Source: CAILZL01 sp963748005
GTDB lineage: Bacteria; Pseudomonadota; Gammaproteobacteria; Steroidobacterales; Steroidobacteraceae
Assembly: GCA_963748005.1 (NCBI GenBank)
Contig: CAVVHH010000002.1
Location: 3,348,001 to 3,412,000 of the forward strand
Direction: 5' to 3'
Length of the DNA stretch: 64,000 bases
Positions 1 to 8,131 of the stretch are shown piece by piece. Numbering within the stretch: the first letter of the stretch is position 1; the number at the start of each line of letters is the position of its first letter. The position numbers and the translations under genes are program-made. Under the pieces are notes generated by a model. The model worked only from the letters and a program-made list of their open reading frames with translations, was not told where the DNA came from and did not search any database.

Positions 1-192
1 GTAAGGCTCGCCATCCATGCCGTCTCCAGGCCGCCGGGGAAGGTCATTGTAAAACACAATACCTGATATTGACTAACCGATGATCAGTTTGTACTATTGT
101 ATTATCGGATATCTGATATTTGATTTGACTATACATCTGGCAGTGGCTTAGGGCGATGAATAGGGGGCACGGGCCCTGACAAAGACAACGCA

Positions 193-1932
193 ATGAACGA
201 ACCAATATACGAAGTTGCCTGGCCACTTGGCCGTTCGACGGTGAAAGAGATCGACGCGAAGCCGCGCATCTCGGACTTGTCCAGGGCCACCATTGGTCAT
301 TTGTCGCACTACGGCTTTCGCCACGGCGAGATGATGCCGGTCGTCGAACAAGTAATGACGGAATGCTTCCCCGGTATCAAGTTCGTCGGCCCTGACGTGT
401 TCGGCAACATCCACGGTCCGCGCCATGGTAAGGACACACTGCCGGTGCTTCCGGACAAGCTCAAGGAATATGGAATCGACGGCGTCATCACCGGAATTGG
501 CAGTTGCGGAACCTGCACCCCCGCAGTCGTGAGGGCCAGCATGGTCGCCGAGAAAGCCGGCGTGCCGAGCACGACAATAGTTGCGACATCCTTCCTGCGC
601 CAGGCGGCCGCAAATGCAAGAGGCGAGGGCATGGCAGACCTTGCCGTGTCGGAATTCCCCGGCGTCATCATGACCCAGAGTGATGAGGAGCTGCGGCGTA
701 ATGTCGCCGAAGTGCTGGTTCCCAACATCATCCGCGAACTGACTCGCAAGGTGACGGTTGCTGCCGCAGTGGTCGAGCCTGAGCCGCGGTCAATTGTATT
801 CAAGGGCACGTTCGACGAAGTGAACGAATATTTTCTGCAAAATCACTGGTCGGACGGCCTGCCGATCGTTCCGCCGACGCTCGAGCGCGTCGAGGCCTTC
901 CTGCGCTTCACCGACCGCGATCCGAGCGAAGTGCTGGGCGTCATTCAGCCTGCGAATCGCGAAGCGACCATCTGGGCAACGGCGGTCAACGGCGTCATGT
1001 CCGGCTGCCGGCCTGAATATATGCCGATCCTGATCGGCATCGTCGAGGCCATGTCCGAGCCGAACTTCTATGCGCGCGATTTCGGCGCCACGCCGGGGCT
1101 GGAGCCGATGGTCATCGTCAACGGCCCAATCGTGAAACAGCTGGACTTCAACTACGGCACGGCAGTCATGCGCGTCGGGCGGCAAGCCAATACCAGCATC
1201 GGTCGCTTCGCCCGCATGTTCCTGCGCAACCTCGTCGGCCTGCGGTTTTCGCCGGACGAAACCGACAAGGCATCGATCGGGCTGGGCATGAATGTTGTGC
1301 TGGCGGAGAATGAAGACGCCGTGACCGAGACTGGCTGGACGTCCTTCGCGGAAGGGCTTGGCTTTGCTCGCGGCGAAAATGTGGTGACGGTGCAGAGCGT
1401 CATGTGCTCCACCATTCCGATCTACACGGCAGGCGATACCGCGAAGGAGCACCTCGACAGGCTGGTAGAAATCTTCGGCGGCACCTGTGCCGGCTGGGCG
1501 CACACCGGCATCAAGAAGGGCAAGAACTTCCCGTTGCTGATCATGAGCCCGGGCGTTGCGAAGATAATGGCGCGCAATGGCTTGTCGAAGCGCGATGTTC
1601 AGCAGTACATCTTCGACCACACCAAGATCAAAGTGAGCACGCTCACCCGGCACGCTTGGGAGCTGGGTTACACCTCCTATGACCTGCATCAGCTGCATGC
1701 CGAGGGGATGATTTCATCGGCCTATGTCGAATCGCATGATCCAGAGCGGAAAGTGCCGGTCTTTATCAAACCCGAGGCGATCGGCATCGTGCTCAGCGGC
1801 GACCCCGGACGGAACCAGAGCAGGGGTTACGTGCAGAACCAGAGCCATGGCTATCCCACGGGTAAGAAAATAGGCCTTCCATCTGATTGGCAAAAACTCC
1901 TCGGTGAAGTCCAGAAGAGCTGGCGTCAGTAA
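193..1932 (+). CDS. UGSC-family protein, cysteine form
   Basis: This 579-residue protein aligns along its whole length with the selenoprotein encoded at 11349-13070. Its N-terminal ~170 residues are the UGSC-type domain, in which the Sec position is Cys105 within SCGTC, giving a CxxC pair (Cys105/Cys108). Residues ~195-575 form a second conserved domain with the shared stretches GLPIVPPT, NREAT, CRPEYMP and QANTSI. No signal peptide or membrane segment is visible, so it is probably cytosolic. The family is known from selenoproteome surveys; I know no established reaction, and a thiol-redox role is inferred from the CxxC. The ATG at 193 has only a weak ribosome site, but it places Cys105 at the same codon number as the Sec of its paralogue. 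The 192 bases before it carry no gene. Confidence 0.85.
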   Translation: MNEPIYEVAWPLGRSTVKEIDAKPRISDLSRATIGHLSHYGFRHGEMMPVVEQVMTECFPGIKFVGPDVFGNIHGPRHGKDTLPVLPDKLKEYGIDGVITGIGSCGTCTPAVVRASMVAEKAGVPSTTIVATSFLRQAAANARGEGMADLAVSEFPGVIMTQSDEELRRNVAEVLVPNIIRELTRKVTVAAAVVEPEPRSIVFKGTFDEVNEYFLQNHWSDGLPIVPPTLERVEAFLRFTDRDPSEVLGVIQPANREATIWATAVNGVMSGCRPEYMPILIGIVEAMSEPNFYARDFGATPGLEPMVIVNGPIVKQLDFNYGTAVMRVGRQANTSIGRFARMFLRNLVGLRFSPDETDKASIGLGMNVVLAENEDAVTETGWTSFAEGLGFARGENVVTVQSVMCSTIPIYTAGDTAKEHLDRLVEIFGGTCAGWAHTGIKKGKNFPLLIMSPGVAKIMARNGLSKRDVQQYIFDHTKIKVSTLTRHAWELGYTSYDLHQLHAEGMISSAYVESHDPERKVPVFIKPEAIGIVLSGDPGRNQSRGYVQNQSHGYPTGKKIGLPSDWQKLLGEVQKSWRQ

Positions 1933-1956
1933 TTTGGTTTACAATTTTGTAGTCAA
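1933..1956. promoter_or_regulatory. Tandem operator-like repeat upstream of LUD gene
   Basis: Two six-base cores, GTTTAC (1937) and GTAGTC (1949), lie exactly 12 bp apart in an AT-rich context directly after the preceding stop codon. The 16-mer ATTTGGTTTACAATTT at 1932-1947 recurs exactly at 19831-19846. The same 12-bp arrangement occurs at five other promoters in the window. Confidence 0.55.
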
Positions 1957-2076
1957 TACGTGTCGGTTATGGAACTGCAGATAGATCCAGCGTATTGCGA
2001 TTCGCTGCTGCGAAATTCCTGAGGACTAGACACGGGTCTCGAGAATGTTTGCATTAATTCATGGGAGCACCATCTG

Positions 2077-2742
2077 ATGGCAATGGGTGATACAAGTTTA
2101 GACGCGGAAATGGCGCAGTACTACGAAGAACGCGCAAAAATGGTCCTTGAGAATCTGCGTGCGAAGCACATGGAAGGGCACTATGTTGCCAATCGTCAGG
2201 AAGCCTTGGACCTCGTGCTGGCGCTCATTCCTGCCGGCGCCACTATCTCTCGTGGCGATTCGATGACCCTGAACCAGTTGGGTGTTTTCGAAGCGATTGA
2301 AGCCCGTGGAGAAAACAAATTCTTCAATCCGGTAAAAACGGATGCGCAAGGCCACAATCCACCAAGAGAAGTGCGGCGGCAGATCCAGCGGGAATCCCTG
2401 CTATCCGACGTCTTCTTGTCCAGCACGAACGCGATTACGCTGGAGGGGACCATCGTAAGCACCGATGGGTCCGGCAACAGGGTGGCTGCAATGATGTTTG
2501 GTCCGAAGAAGGTCATCATTGTTGCGGGCTGCAACAAGATCGTTACCAATGTCGAAGCGGCATTGGCCAGAATTCGTGAATTCGCATGTCCAGTCAATGC
2601 GATACGACACAGATTGAAGCATAAACATGGGGAAGGTCTTGGCTGGGGCGTCATGCGCTATACAGCCATCATTGATGGCAACCAGCCCGTGGAGCAGGGC
2701 AAGATCTGTGTGATCCTGGTTGGTGAAGCCTTGGGTATGTGA
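2077..2742 (+). CDS. LUD-domain (LutC/YkgG-like) protein
   Basis: The 221-residue product has the layout of LUD (DUF162) proteins: a helical N-terminus with a YYEERAKMVLENL-type start, the glycine-serine segment GATISRGDSMTL, and a C-terminal Rossmann-like half with GPKKVIIVAGCNKIV. LutC/YkgG relatives take part in lactate oxidation, but many single-domain members have unknown substrates. LutA and LutB partners are absent here, so lactate utilisation should not be assumed. The ATG at 2077 follows GGGAGC at a normal distance. An operator-like repeat precedes the gene and a strong hairpin follows it, so it is probably its own transcription unit between UGSC gene 1 and TonB receptor 1. Confidence 0.75.
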   Translation: MAMGDTSLDAEMAQYYEERAKMVLENLRAKHMEGHYVANRQEALDLVLALIPAGATISRGDSMTLNQLGVFEAIEARGENKFFNPVKTDAQGHNPPREVRRQIQRESLLSDVFLSSTNAITLEGTIVSTDGSGNRVAAMMFGPKKVIIVAGCNKIVTNVEAALARIREFACPVNAIRHRLKHKHGEGLGWGVMRYTAIIDGNQPVEQGKICVILVGEALGM

Positions 2743-2782
2743 CGCCTGTGAGCCAGGGCTGCTGACAATAAGCGATCTGATA

Positions 2783-2815
2783 CACGCTGTGGAAAACCAG
2801 GTTCTCCACAGCGTG
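2783..2815 (+). terminator. Stem-loop after LUD gene
   Basis: CACGCTGTGGA and TCCACAGCGTG form a perfect 11-bp stem around an 11-base loop, 40 bases after the LUD stop. No long T-run follows, so it may act as a weak or factor-assisted terminator. Confidence 0.55.
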
Positions 2816-3410
2816 TTCATCGGGTTCAGTGTGGTTCGGTGAAATCATTTCATGCGCATCCGGTTTCTCGCTGCGAGGGCATGAGTCACACTTCGATTGC
2901 CATGCGATGTTCTGCATGCAAATTGATTTCCAAGATCATCGTCAGACGGTTCCGATAGCCGGCTCATACAGGGTACGCTGTGCAATCACCGAACAAGCGC
3001 GACAATTGCGTGGTGCTGTCAAAATTTTTTCATCGCATCCTGGATCTACCCTGGAGGGAGCGCTGAGAACTTTTTACCCAGTAATGGGTGCTTACCTAAT
3101 TCAGCACCCAATTTATCTCGTGACGTTGCAGCAAAATTCCTGACTTCCCGGGATTTGGACCTCCATCGAGTCTAACGAAGGTCCAGTGCTGAGCTGAAAG
3201 TTGAGAGTGCTGGAGTGCTTATTCAGTGCAGGCATCCGGTTTTTCAACTATCCAGCAGCAGCGGCGCATGGCGATGCTGTGTCCGCGCTGGCTGATGTGG
3301 CCGGAATGGCGACCCATAGGTACGCGCCTGCCGTTAGAACACGAAGAGTGATCTCCCAGTAAAACATTAACTTTGTGTCCGGTGCTTGCTTTGCCTGGAA
3401 TGAAGTTCTA
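2816..3410. other. Intergenic region without a supported gene
   Basis: About 600 bases separate the hairpin from the regulatory block before TonB receptor 1. Short open frames exist, but none has a convincing ribosome site or a recognisable protein. I see no repeat or RNA gene here. Confidence 0.5.
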
Positions 3411-3440
3411 TTGTTTGCAAACAAAAATGTTAACGATTTG
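3411..3440. promoter_or_regulatory. Tandem operator-like repeat upstream of TonB receptor 1
   Basis: The cores GCAAAC (3417) and GTTAAC (3429) are 12 bp apart. The block GCAAACAAAAATGTTAACG is identical to that upstream of TonB receptor 2 (8062-8080). The left part is also a palindrome, TTGTTTGCAAACAA. It lies about 45-70 bases before the receptor's start codon. Confidence 0.6.
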
Positions 3441-3482
3441 GCTGTCTTTATAAATTACGAAACATGTTCGGGGGTGGGCATC

Positions 3483-6350
3483 ATGAAACAGCACTTTGGT
3501 TTGGCATTGCTGACGGGCTCCAGCGCACTGGTATTCGGTGCGGTCAGTTCGCTGGTACCCGCAAATACAGCGAGAGCGGCTGCCGAAGCACTTGAAGAAG
3601 TCGTCGTTACCGGTTCGCGAGTAATCACCAACGGTAACGACAGTCCAACGCCGGTGACCGTGATCAGTACCGAGCAGATGCTCACAGTGTCGCCCACCAC
3701 GGTCGTGGATACGGTGAATCTGATGCCCGCACTGCAGGGTTCGCAGTCGACCAGCAGTAATCCCGGTGGCGGTCAGCGCAATGGTGCTGCGGCTTACATA
3801 AATCTGCGCGCCATGGGTGACCTGCGTACGCTGGTTCTGATGGATGGTCACCGTGTGGTGCCGACCATCAACCAGAATCAGGGCAACGTGGATTCATGGG
3901 TCATTCCGCAGTTGCTTATCAAGCGAGTCGACGTGGTGACGGGTGGCGTTTCAGCAGTCTATGGCTCTGATGCGATCAGCGGTGTGGTGAACTTCATTAC
4001 CGACACGAACTTCAGCGGTGTGAAGGTACAAGCCTCGACCGGGATCTCGGAATACAATGACGACAAGATCGCTGACTTCGGTGTTGCAGGTGGTCAGGAC
4101 ATTTTCGGTGGTCGCGGCCACGTCATACTCAGTGCCCAGTACCATCACGATCCCGGCATCCCGGACCAGCTACAACGCCCGTTTTTCGCGCAGTCGCTCG
4201 GCGGCGCCGGGCTCGGCACTGCAGCATCCCCTTACTACAATGTGGTCGATCAACGCATCAGCAATGCCTCATTCGGTGGTTTGATCACTGGTGGCCCGCT
4301 CACCGGGTATCAGTTTGCCCAGAACGGTATTGTCAGTCTGTTCAATCCCGGCACACCCACCGGTACTGCTAATGCGGCAAGCGGCGGCGATGGTGCCTGG
4401 TACAAGACGGCGTCAATCAAATCCGCCCTGATCTTCACGCAGCTGTTTGGCCGGTTCGACTTCGACTTCACAGATACCACGCACGGCTATCTGCAGGTTT
4501 CATGGACTGACAATCACACTCAGAATGCCTTCCGCAGCCCGCTTGAAACCGTGAATATCGGCTACAACAATCCGTATCTGAACTCGATCCAGCAGCCATA
4601 TCGATCGCAGCTGGCGGCCCAGGCGGCTCTTACTCCGAACGGATCATTCTCGTTCAGAAAGCTGATAGCGGTACCGGCGACAGCCAACCAGTGGACAGAT
4701 ACCTACATGGTGATGGGCGGCGTGGACGGCTCGATCGGAGACTACAAGTGGGATGTGGGCTTCCAGCGTTCATCGTCGGAGATCAAGGCACAGAACGAAA
4801 TCAATGTCGATCAGGGACGGTTCTACGCAGCCGCGAATGCCGTGTTGAACTCGGCCGGCCAGGTGGTCTGCAATGCGGCTCTGACGAATCCCAATTACGC
4901 TAACTGTGTGCCGATCAACCTGTTCGGTCCCACTTCGGAAAGCCAGGCGGCGATGGATTACGTCCGGGCGGTGACCTGGAACAAGAACCGCACGACGCTC
5001 AGCGAGCTGAACACCAGTCTCACGGGCGCGCCGGTCAGCACCTGGGCGGGGCCGGTCAATATGGCGCTGGCGGCTGAATGGCGTCAGCTGGACTGGTCCG
5101 TGGAAAGCAATGCGGGCCCGAACGACCCCATCGACTGCAATGGTATCCAGTTCAGTTGTACGGGGTCGGCGCGATGGCATCAGAACACCATGCCCGGCCT
5201 TCCTGAAGTTACCCAGAGGGTCAGCGAAATAGCGTACGAGGCCGATGTCCCGCTCATGAAAGATAGCCGTTTCGCCGATGCGCTGAACGCGAATGGTGCG
5301 GTGCGTTTTACGGACTATTCCACCAGCGGTTCGGTGTGGACCTACAAGCTTGGTCTGACCTGGCATATCAATGATGATCTGACGCTGCGGGCCACCGGTT
5401 CGCGCGATATTCGGGCGCCGAATCTGTTTGAACTGAACGCACCCACCACCACCGCGCCCACAACGCTCAACGACCCGCTTACCCGCACTGCGGGTCCTGT
5501 TCCGGTCTCGACTATTTCAAACGCGAATCTGACACCGGAAAAGGCCAACAGCCTGACCGGTGGTTTTGTGTGGTCACCGCAGTTTCTTCCGGGGTTCAGC
5601 CTGTCGGTGGATGGTTTCCTGGTGAAGGTTGACAACGCCATCGCCCAGTTGGCGGGCAATTCCTCATCCGTGCTGGCGCTTTGCAACGAAACCGCTGGCG
5701 CAAATCCCGCATGCGCCACGATCGTTCGTCCATTTCCTTACAGCAATACAACTCCTGCCAATTTTCCGACCCAGCTCTATCAGAAGTGGTTGAACATCGC
5801 CTCGTTCGAGACCTATGGTGCAGATGTCGAAGCGAGCTATTCGACGAGTTTGCGTGGCCATGCGCTGAACCTGCGCGCGTTGGCATCGTACCAGCCACAC
5901 CTTATCTTTGATCAGGGCCCGGCAGGCATTATCGACCTGGGTGGTGTGGCCACGGGCGTAAACCTCTACCCGGCGTCCCCATCAGTGAAGTACACCGTGC
6001 TTGCTGATTACGCCATCACGGACCAATTCATCGTCAGCCTGATGCAACGTGGGCGCAACAAACTGCAGGTCGTGGCCGTCCCGCAGGGTACCCCGGAGAA
6101 GGTATTGGTGCAGCCCTATGATCCTGCAACCACATATACCAACCTGACTCTGACGTACAAGCCAAAGGTCAGTTCCGGCAGGGTGGAGGTTTATCTGAAC
6201 GTCCAGAACCTGTTCAACAAGGATCCCGAGGTTTATTACGCGGGCGCCAATTCGTCACCCGGCGTGGGACTCGGCGGGTTCTTCCCACCGAATGGGGACG
6301 ACATTGTCGGACGTTATTACACCCTGGGCGTCCGTCTCCACTTTGAATAA
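3483..6350 (+). CDS. TonB-dependent outer-membrane receptor 1
   Basis: This is an outer-membrane active transporter of about 955 residues, energised by TonB. The N-terminus MKQHFGLALLTGSSALVFGA is a signal peptide. The plug begins at EEVVVTGSRVITNGNDSP and continues through LRAMGDLRTLVLMDGHRV and VDVVTGGVSAVYGSDAISG, all typical. The barrel ends with GRYYTLGVRLHFE, an aromatic C-terminal strand. Two cysteine pairs in barrel loops (DCNGIQFSC and CNETAGANPAC) recur in the sister receptors. An upstream GTG at 3375 is possible, but the ATG at 3483 begins the signal peptide and has a purine-rich GGGGGTGGG before it. There is no STN domain. The substrate is unknown. A PepSY protein follows after 84 bases. 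Confidence 0.93.
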   Translation: MKQHFGLALLTGSSALVFGAVSSLVPANTARAAAEALEEVVVTGSRVITNGNDSPTPVTVISTEQMLTVSPTTVVDTVNLMPALQGSQSTSSNPGGGQRNGAAAYINLRAMGDLRTLVLMDGHRVVPTINQNQGNVDSWVIPQLLIKRVDVVTGGVSAVYGSDAISGVVNFITDTNFSGVKVQASTGISEYNDDKIADFGVAGGQDIFGGRGHVILSAQYHHDPGIPDQLQRPFFAQSLGGAGLGTAASPYYNVVDQRISNASFGGLITGGPLTGYQFAQNGIVSLFNPGTPTGTANAASGGDGAWYKTASIKSALIFTQLFGRFDFDFTDTTHGYLQVSWTDNHTQNAFRSPLETVNIGYNNPYLNSIQQPYRSQLAAQAALTPNGSFSFRKLIAVPATANQWTDTYMVMGGVDGSIGDYKWDVGFQRSSSEIKAQNEINVDQGRFYAAANAVLNSAGQVVCNAALTNPNYANCVPINLFGPTSESQAAMDYVRAVTWNKNRTTLSELNTSLTGAPVSTWAGPVNMALAAEWRQLDWSVESNAGPNDPIDCNGIQFSCTGSARWHQNTMPGLPEVTQRVSEIAYEADVPLMKDSRFADALNANGAVRFTDYSTSGSVWTYKLGLTWHINDDLTLRATGSRDIRAPNLFELNAPTTTAPTTLNDPLTRTAGPVPVSTISNANLTPEKANSLTGGFVWSPQFLPGFSLSVDGFLVKVDNAIAQLAGNSSSVLALCNETAGANPACATIVRPFPYSNTTPANFPTQLYQKWLNIASFETYGADVEASYSTSLRGHALNLRALASYQPHLIFDQGPAGIIDLGGVATGVNLYPASPSVKYTVLADYAITDQFIVSLMQRGRNKLQVVAVPQGTPEKVLVQPYDPATTYTNLTLTYKPKVSSGRVEVYLNVQNLFNKDPEVYYAGANSSPGVGLGGFFPPNGDDIVGRYYTLGVRLHFE

Positions 6351-6434
6351 CCGGGTCAACCCTTCATATGTCACGACGGCCGCGCACCGAACCGAGCGCG
6401 GCAATATTCGTAACAGGCCGCCGGGGTAGCAGCA

Positions 6435-7631
6435 TTGCGTACCGTCCATCGTTTTGTCGCGGTAATTGCCGTGCTTTTTGCAATCTATATTGCATCCACC
6501 GGCATACTCATACAGCTGATGGATCTGCGCGCGTTGCTCAGCCATGCCCCGGCCAGTGATTCCACCATGCAGGCGATTCGCGTCGGCATCGATGGCCCAC
6601 CGAATTTCCAGGTAATTCGCGAACCCGATTATTCAGCCGACCCGCTTCCAGCCAACTTCAATTTCGATATCGCGTTGGAGACTGTCGTGAAGTCGGGGCG
6701 CATGGCAATCGGCGATGCGTCGATCAATTTTCTTGAACTGCGCATGGCGGATGGCAAGCCGGTGGGGCAGATTGCTTCGCAGGGGCGGTTGTTTCGCTTC
6801 GATGCAGTCAGCGGCGCGGTTGTCGGTGCTTCCTCGGAAGTGAGTCTGCCCCCCCTGAGCACACCATCACTGCGCAATACGGTGAAGGACATTCACCGCA
6901 TGAGAGTGTTCAGTCAGTGGGCGCTGATTGTCGACGCCATGGCAGGCGCGACCATGCTCGTGATGATCTTTACCGGATTGGTTCTATATTTTCGCCTGCT
7001 GGCCGCGCGGGTACGGTTAGGGCGAACCGATCCATTCTGGTTCGCGGGAGGTTGGTGGCGTACCCTGCATCGTGCGGTGGCCGTGATCGCGGCAACATTC
7101 CTCGTCGTGATTGCGCTCAGTGGCATTGTGCTCGCAACCAGTTCTGTAGGAGTAGCCATAAACACAGTGATGCAAGGTGGAAAACGTCCCGGTTTGACCG
7201 TTGATGTCTCGGCGCCGCTGATGGACGCTGAATTGCCCGCCATGCTGCATTCCACCTTGTCGGCCTACCATTCAGCCAGTCCCGGCACTCCAGTGAAAGC
7301 GCTTCGTTTGCGTTATTTCGCCGGCATGCCGCAAGGGGTGATCGTCACTGGCGGAGAGATTACGCGACAACTGGTTTACAACACGGCCACCAGCCGCAGT
7401 GCCGGATTATCCGGGCCCGGCTACCCCGAAACCGGCATGCCGTTCGGTTGGCAGGTAACCCAGCTTGCCAAAAAAATCCATCGGGGTGACTTCATCGGTC
7501 TTTCCGGTCGCTGGATGAGCCTGCTCACTGGATTGTCGCTGCTGTATCTGTCCATCTCCGGAGCAGTGATTTACTTCGAGCTCTGGAACAGGCGCCGTCA
7601 GAAGGGCCGTCGAGAGTTGTTCTGGTCTTAA
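6435..7631 (+). CDS. PepSY-domain inner-membrane protein
   Basis: The 398-residue protein begins with a hydrophobic helix (FVAVIAVLFAIYIASTGILI), has a periplasmic PepSY-like segment, then paired helices around residues 160-185 (MLVMIFTGLVLYF) and 210-240 (LHRAVAVIAATFLVVIALSG), and a final helix before a basic tail. PepSY membrane proteins often sit beside TonB receptors and are thought to help in iron or siderophore handling, some as reductases. Here it directly follows TonB receptor 1 and probably shares its transcript. The start is a TTG: the first ATG downstream would remove the first membrane helix, so TTG at 6435 is preferred. The exact role is inference. Confidence 0.8.
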   Translation: MRTVHRFVAVIAVLFAIYIASTGILIQLMDLRALLSHAPASDSTMQAIRVGIDGPPNFQVIREPDYSADPLPANFNFDIALETVVKSGRMAIGDASINFLELRMADGKPVGQIASQGRLFRFDAVSGAVVGASSEVSLPPLSTPSLRNTVKDIHRMRVFSQWALIVDAMAGATMLVMIFTGLVLYFRLLAARVRLGRTDPFWFAGGWWRTLHRAVAVIAATFLVVIALSGIVLATSSVGVAINTVMQGGKRPGLTVDVSAPLMDAELPAMLHSTLSAYHSASPGTPVKALRLRYFAGMPQGVIVTGGEITRQLVYNTATSRSAGLSGPGYPETGMPFGWQVTQLAKKIHRGDFIGLSGRWMSLLTGLSLLYLSISGAVIYFELWNRRRQKGRRELFWS

Positions 7632-8054
7632 GCCGCTGTCGGACATAACCAGGTCATCAGATCAAATACCCTGGAGCTACTCCTGGCACCAGCTGCATCG
7701 ACTTGAGGATTACCAGCTTCTTACAACTCTGCGAACAGGGAAAACACTCAGATATCAAATAATTGCAGCTGGTGGAGTTCGCCAGCGCTCAACAATTCCG
7801 GTCACCTTTGAATTGGCCGGAATTACCAGAATCCAGGTCAAGCGAATCGAACAAGTGCTCCGTGGTCAGGCAATGGCCTGTCATCAGCAAGGGCGGCGGG
7901 CACTCCCGGGTCATCTCAGCAGATATTTCGTCATGCGACAGGTTTGCGGCCTTATGCCGGTCCTGCTGCCGCGTTGATCCGGGTCCGGGGCAGGCTGATC
8001 GTTCTCCGTAAGTTGTTCGTTCCGACGACTTGATTTGGCCCGGCCGATGTCCTA
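7632..8054. other. Intergenic region before TonB receptor 2
   Basis: About 420 bases hold no convincing gene. No clear hairpin was found after the PepSY gene. The regulatory block before TonB receptor 2 begins at its right edge. Confidence 0.5.
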
Positions 8055-8082
8055 TTGTTTCGCAAACAAAAATGTTAACGAT
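8055..8082. promoter_or_regulatory. Tandem operator-like repeat upstream of TonB receptor 2
   Basis: The cores GCAAAC (8062) and GTTAAC (8074) are 12 bp apart, with the same flanks and spacer as at TonB receptor 1. Inverted arms TTGTTT and AAACAA flank the left core. The block ends about 50 bases before the receptor start codon. Confidence 0.6.
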
Positions 8083-8131
8083 TACGCCGACTAGTGTAAT
8101 GGCGACAACAAACTGCAAGGGGATGAGAGCA

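Noticed and set aside
2829..3143. 104-codon frame between LUD and TonB receptor 1
   Set aside because: No ribosome site, no family resemblance and unusual composition.
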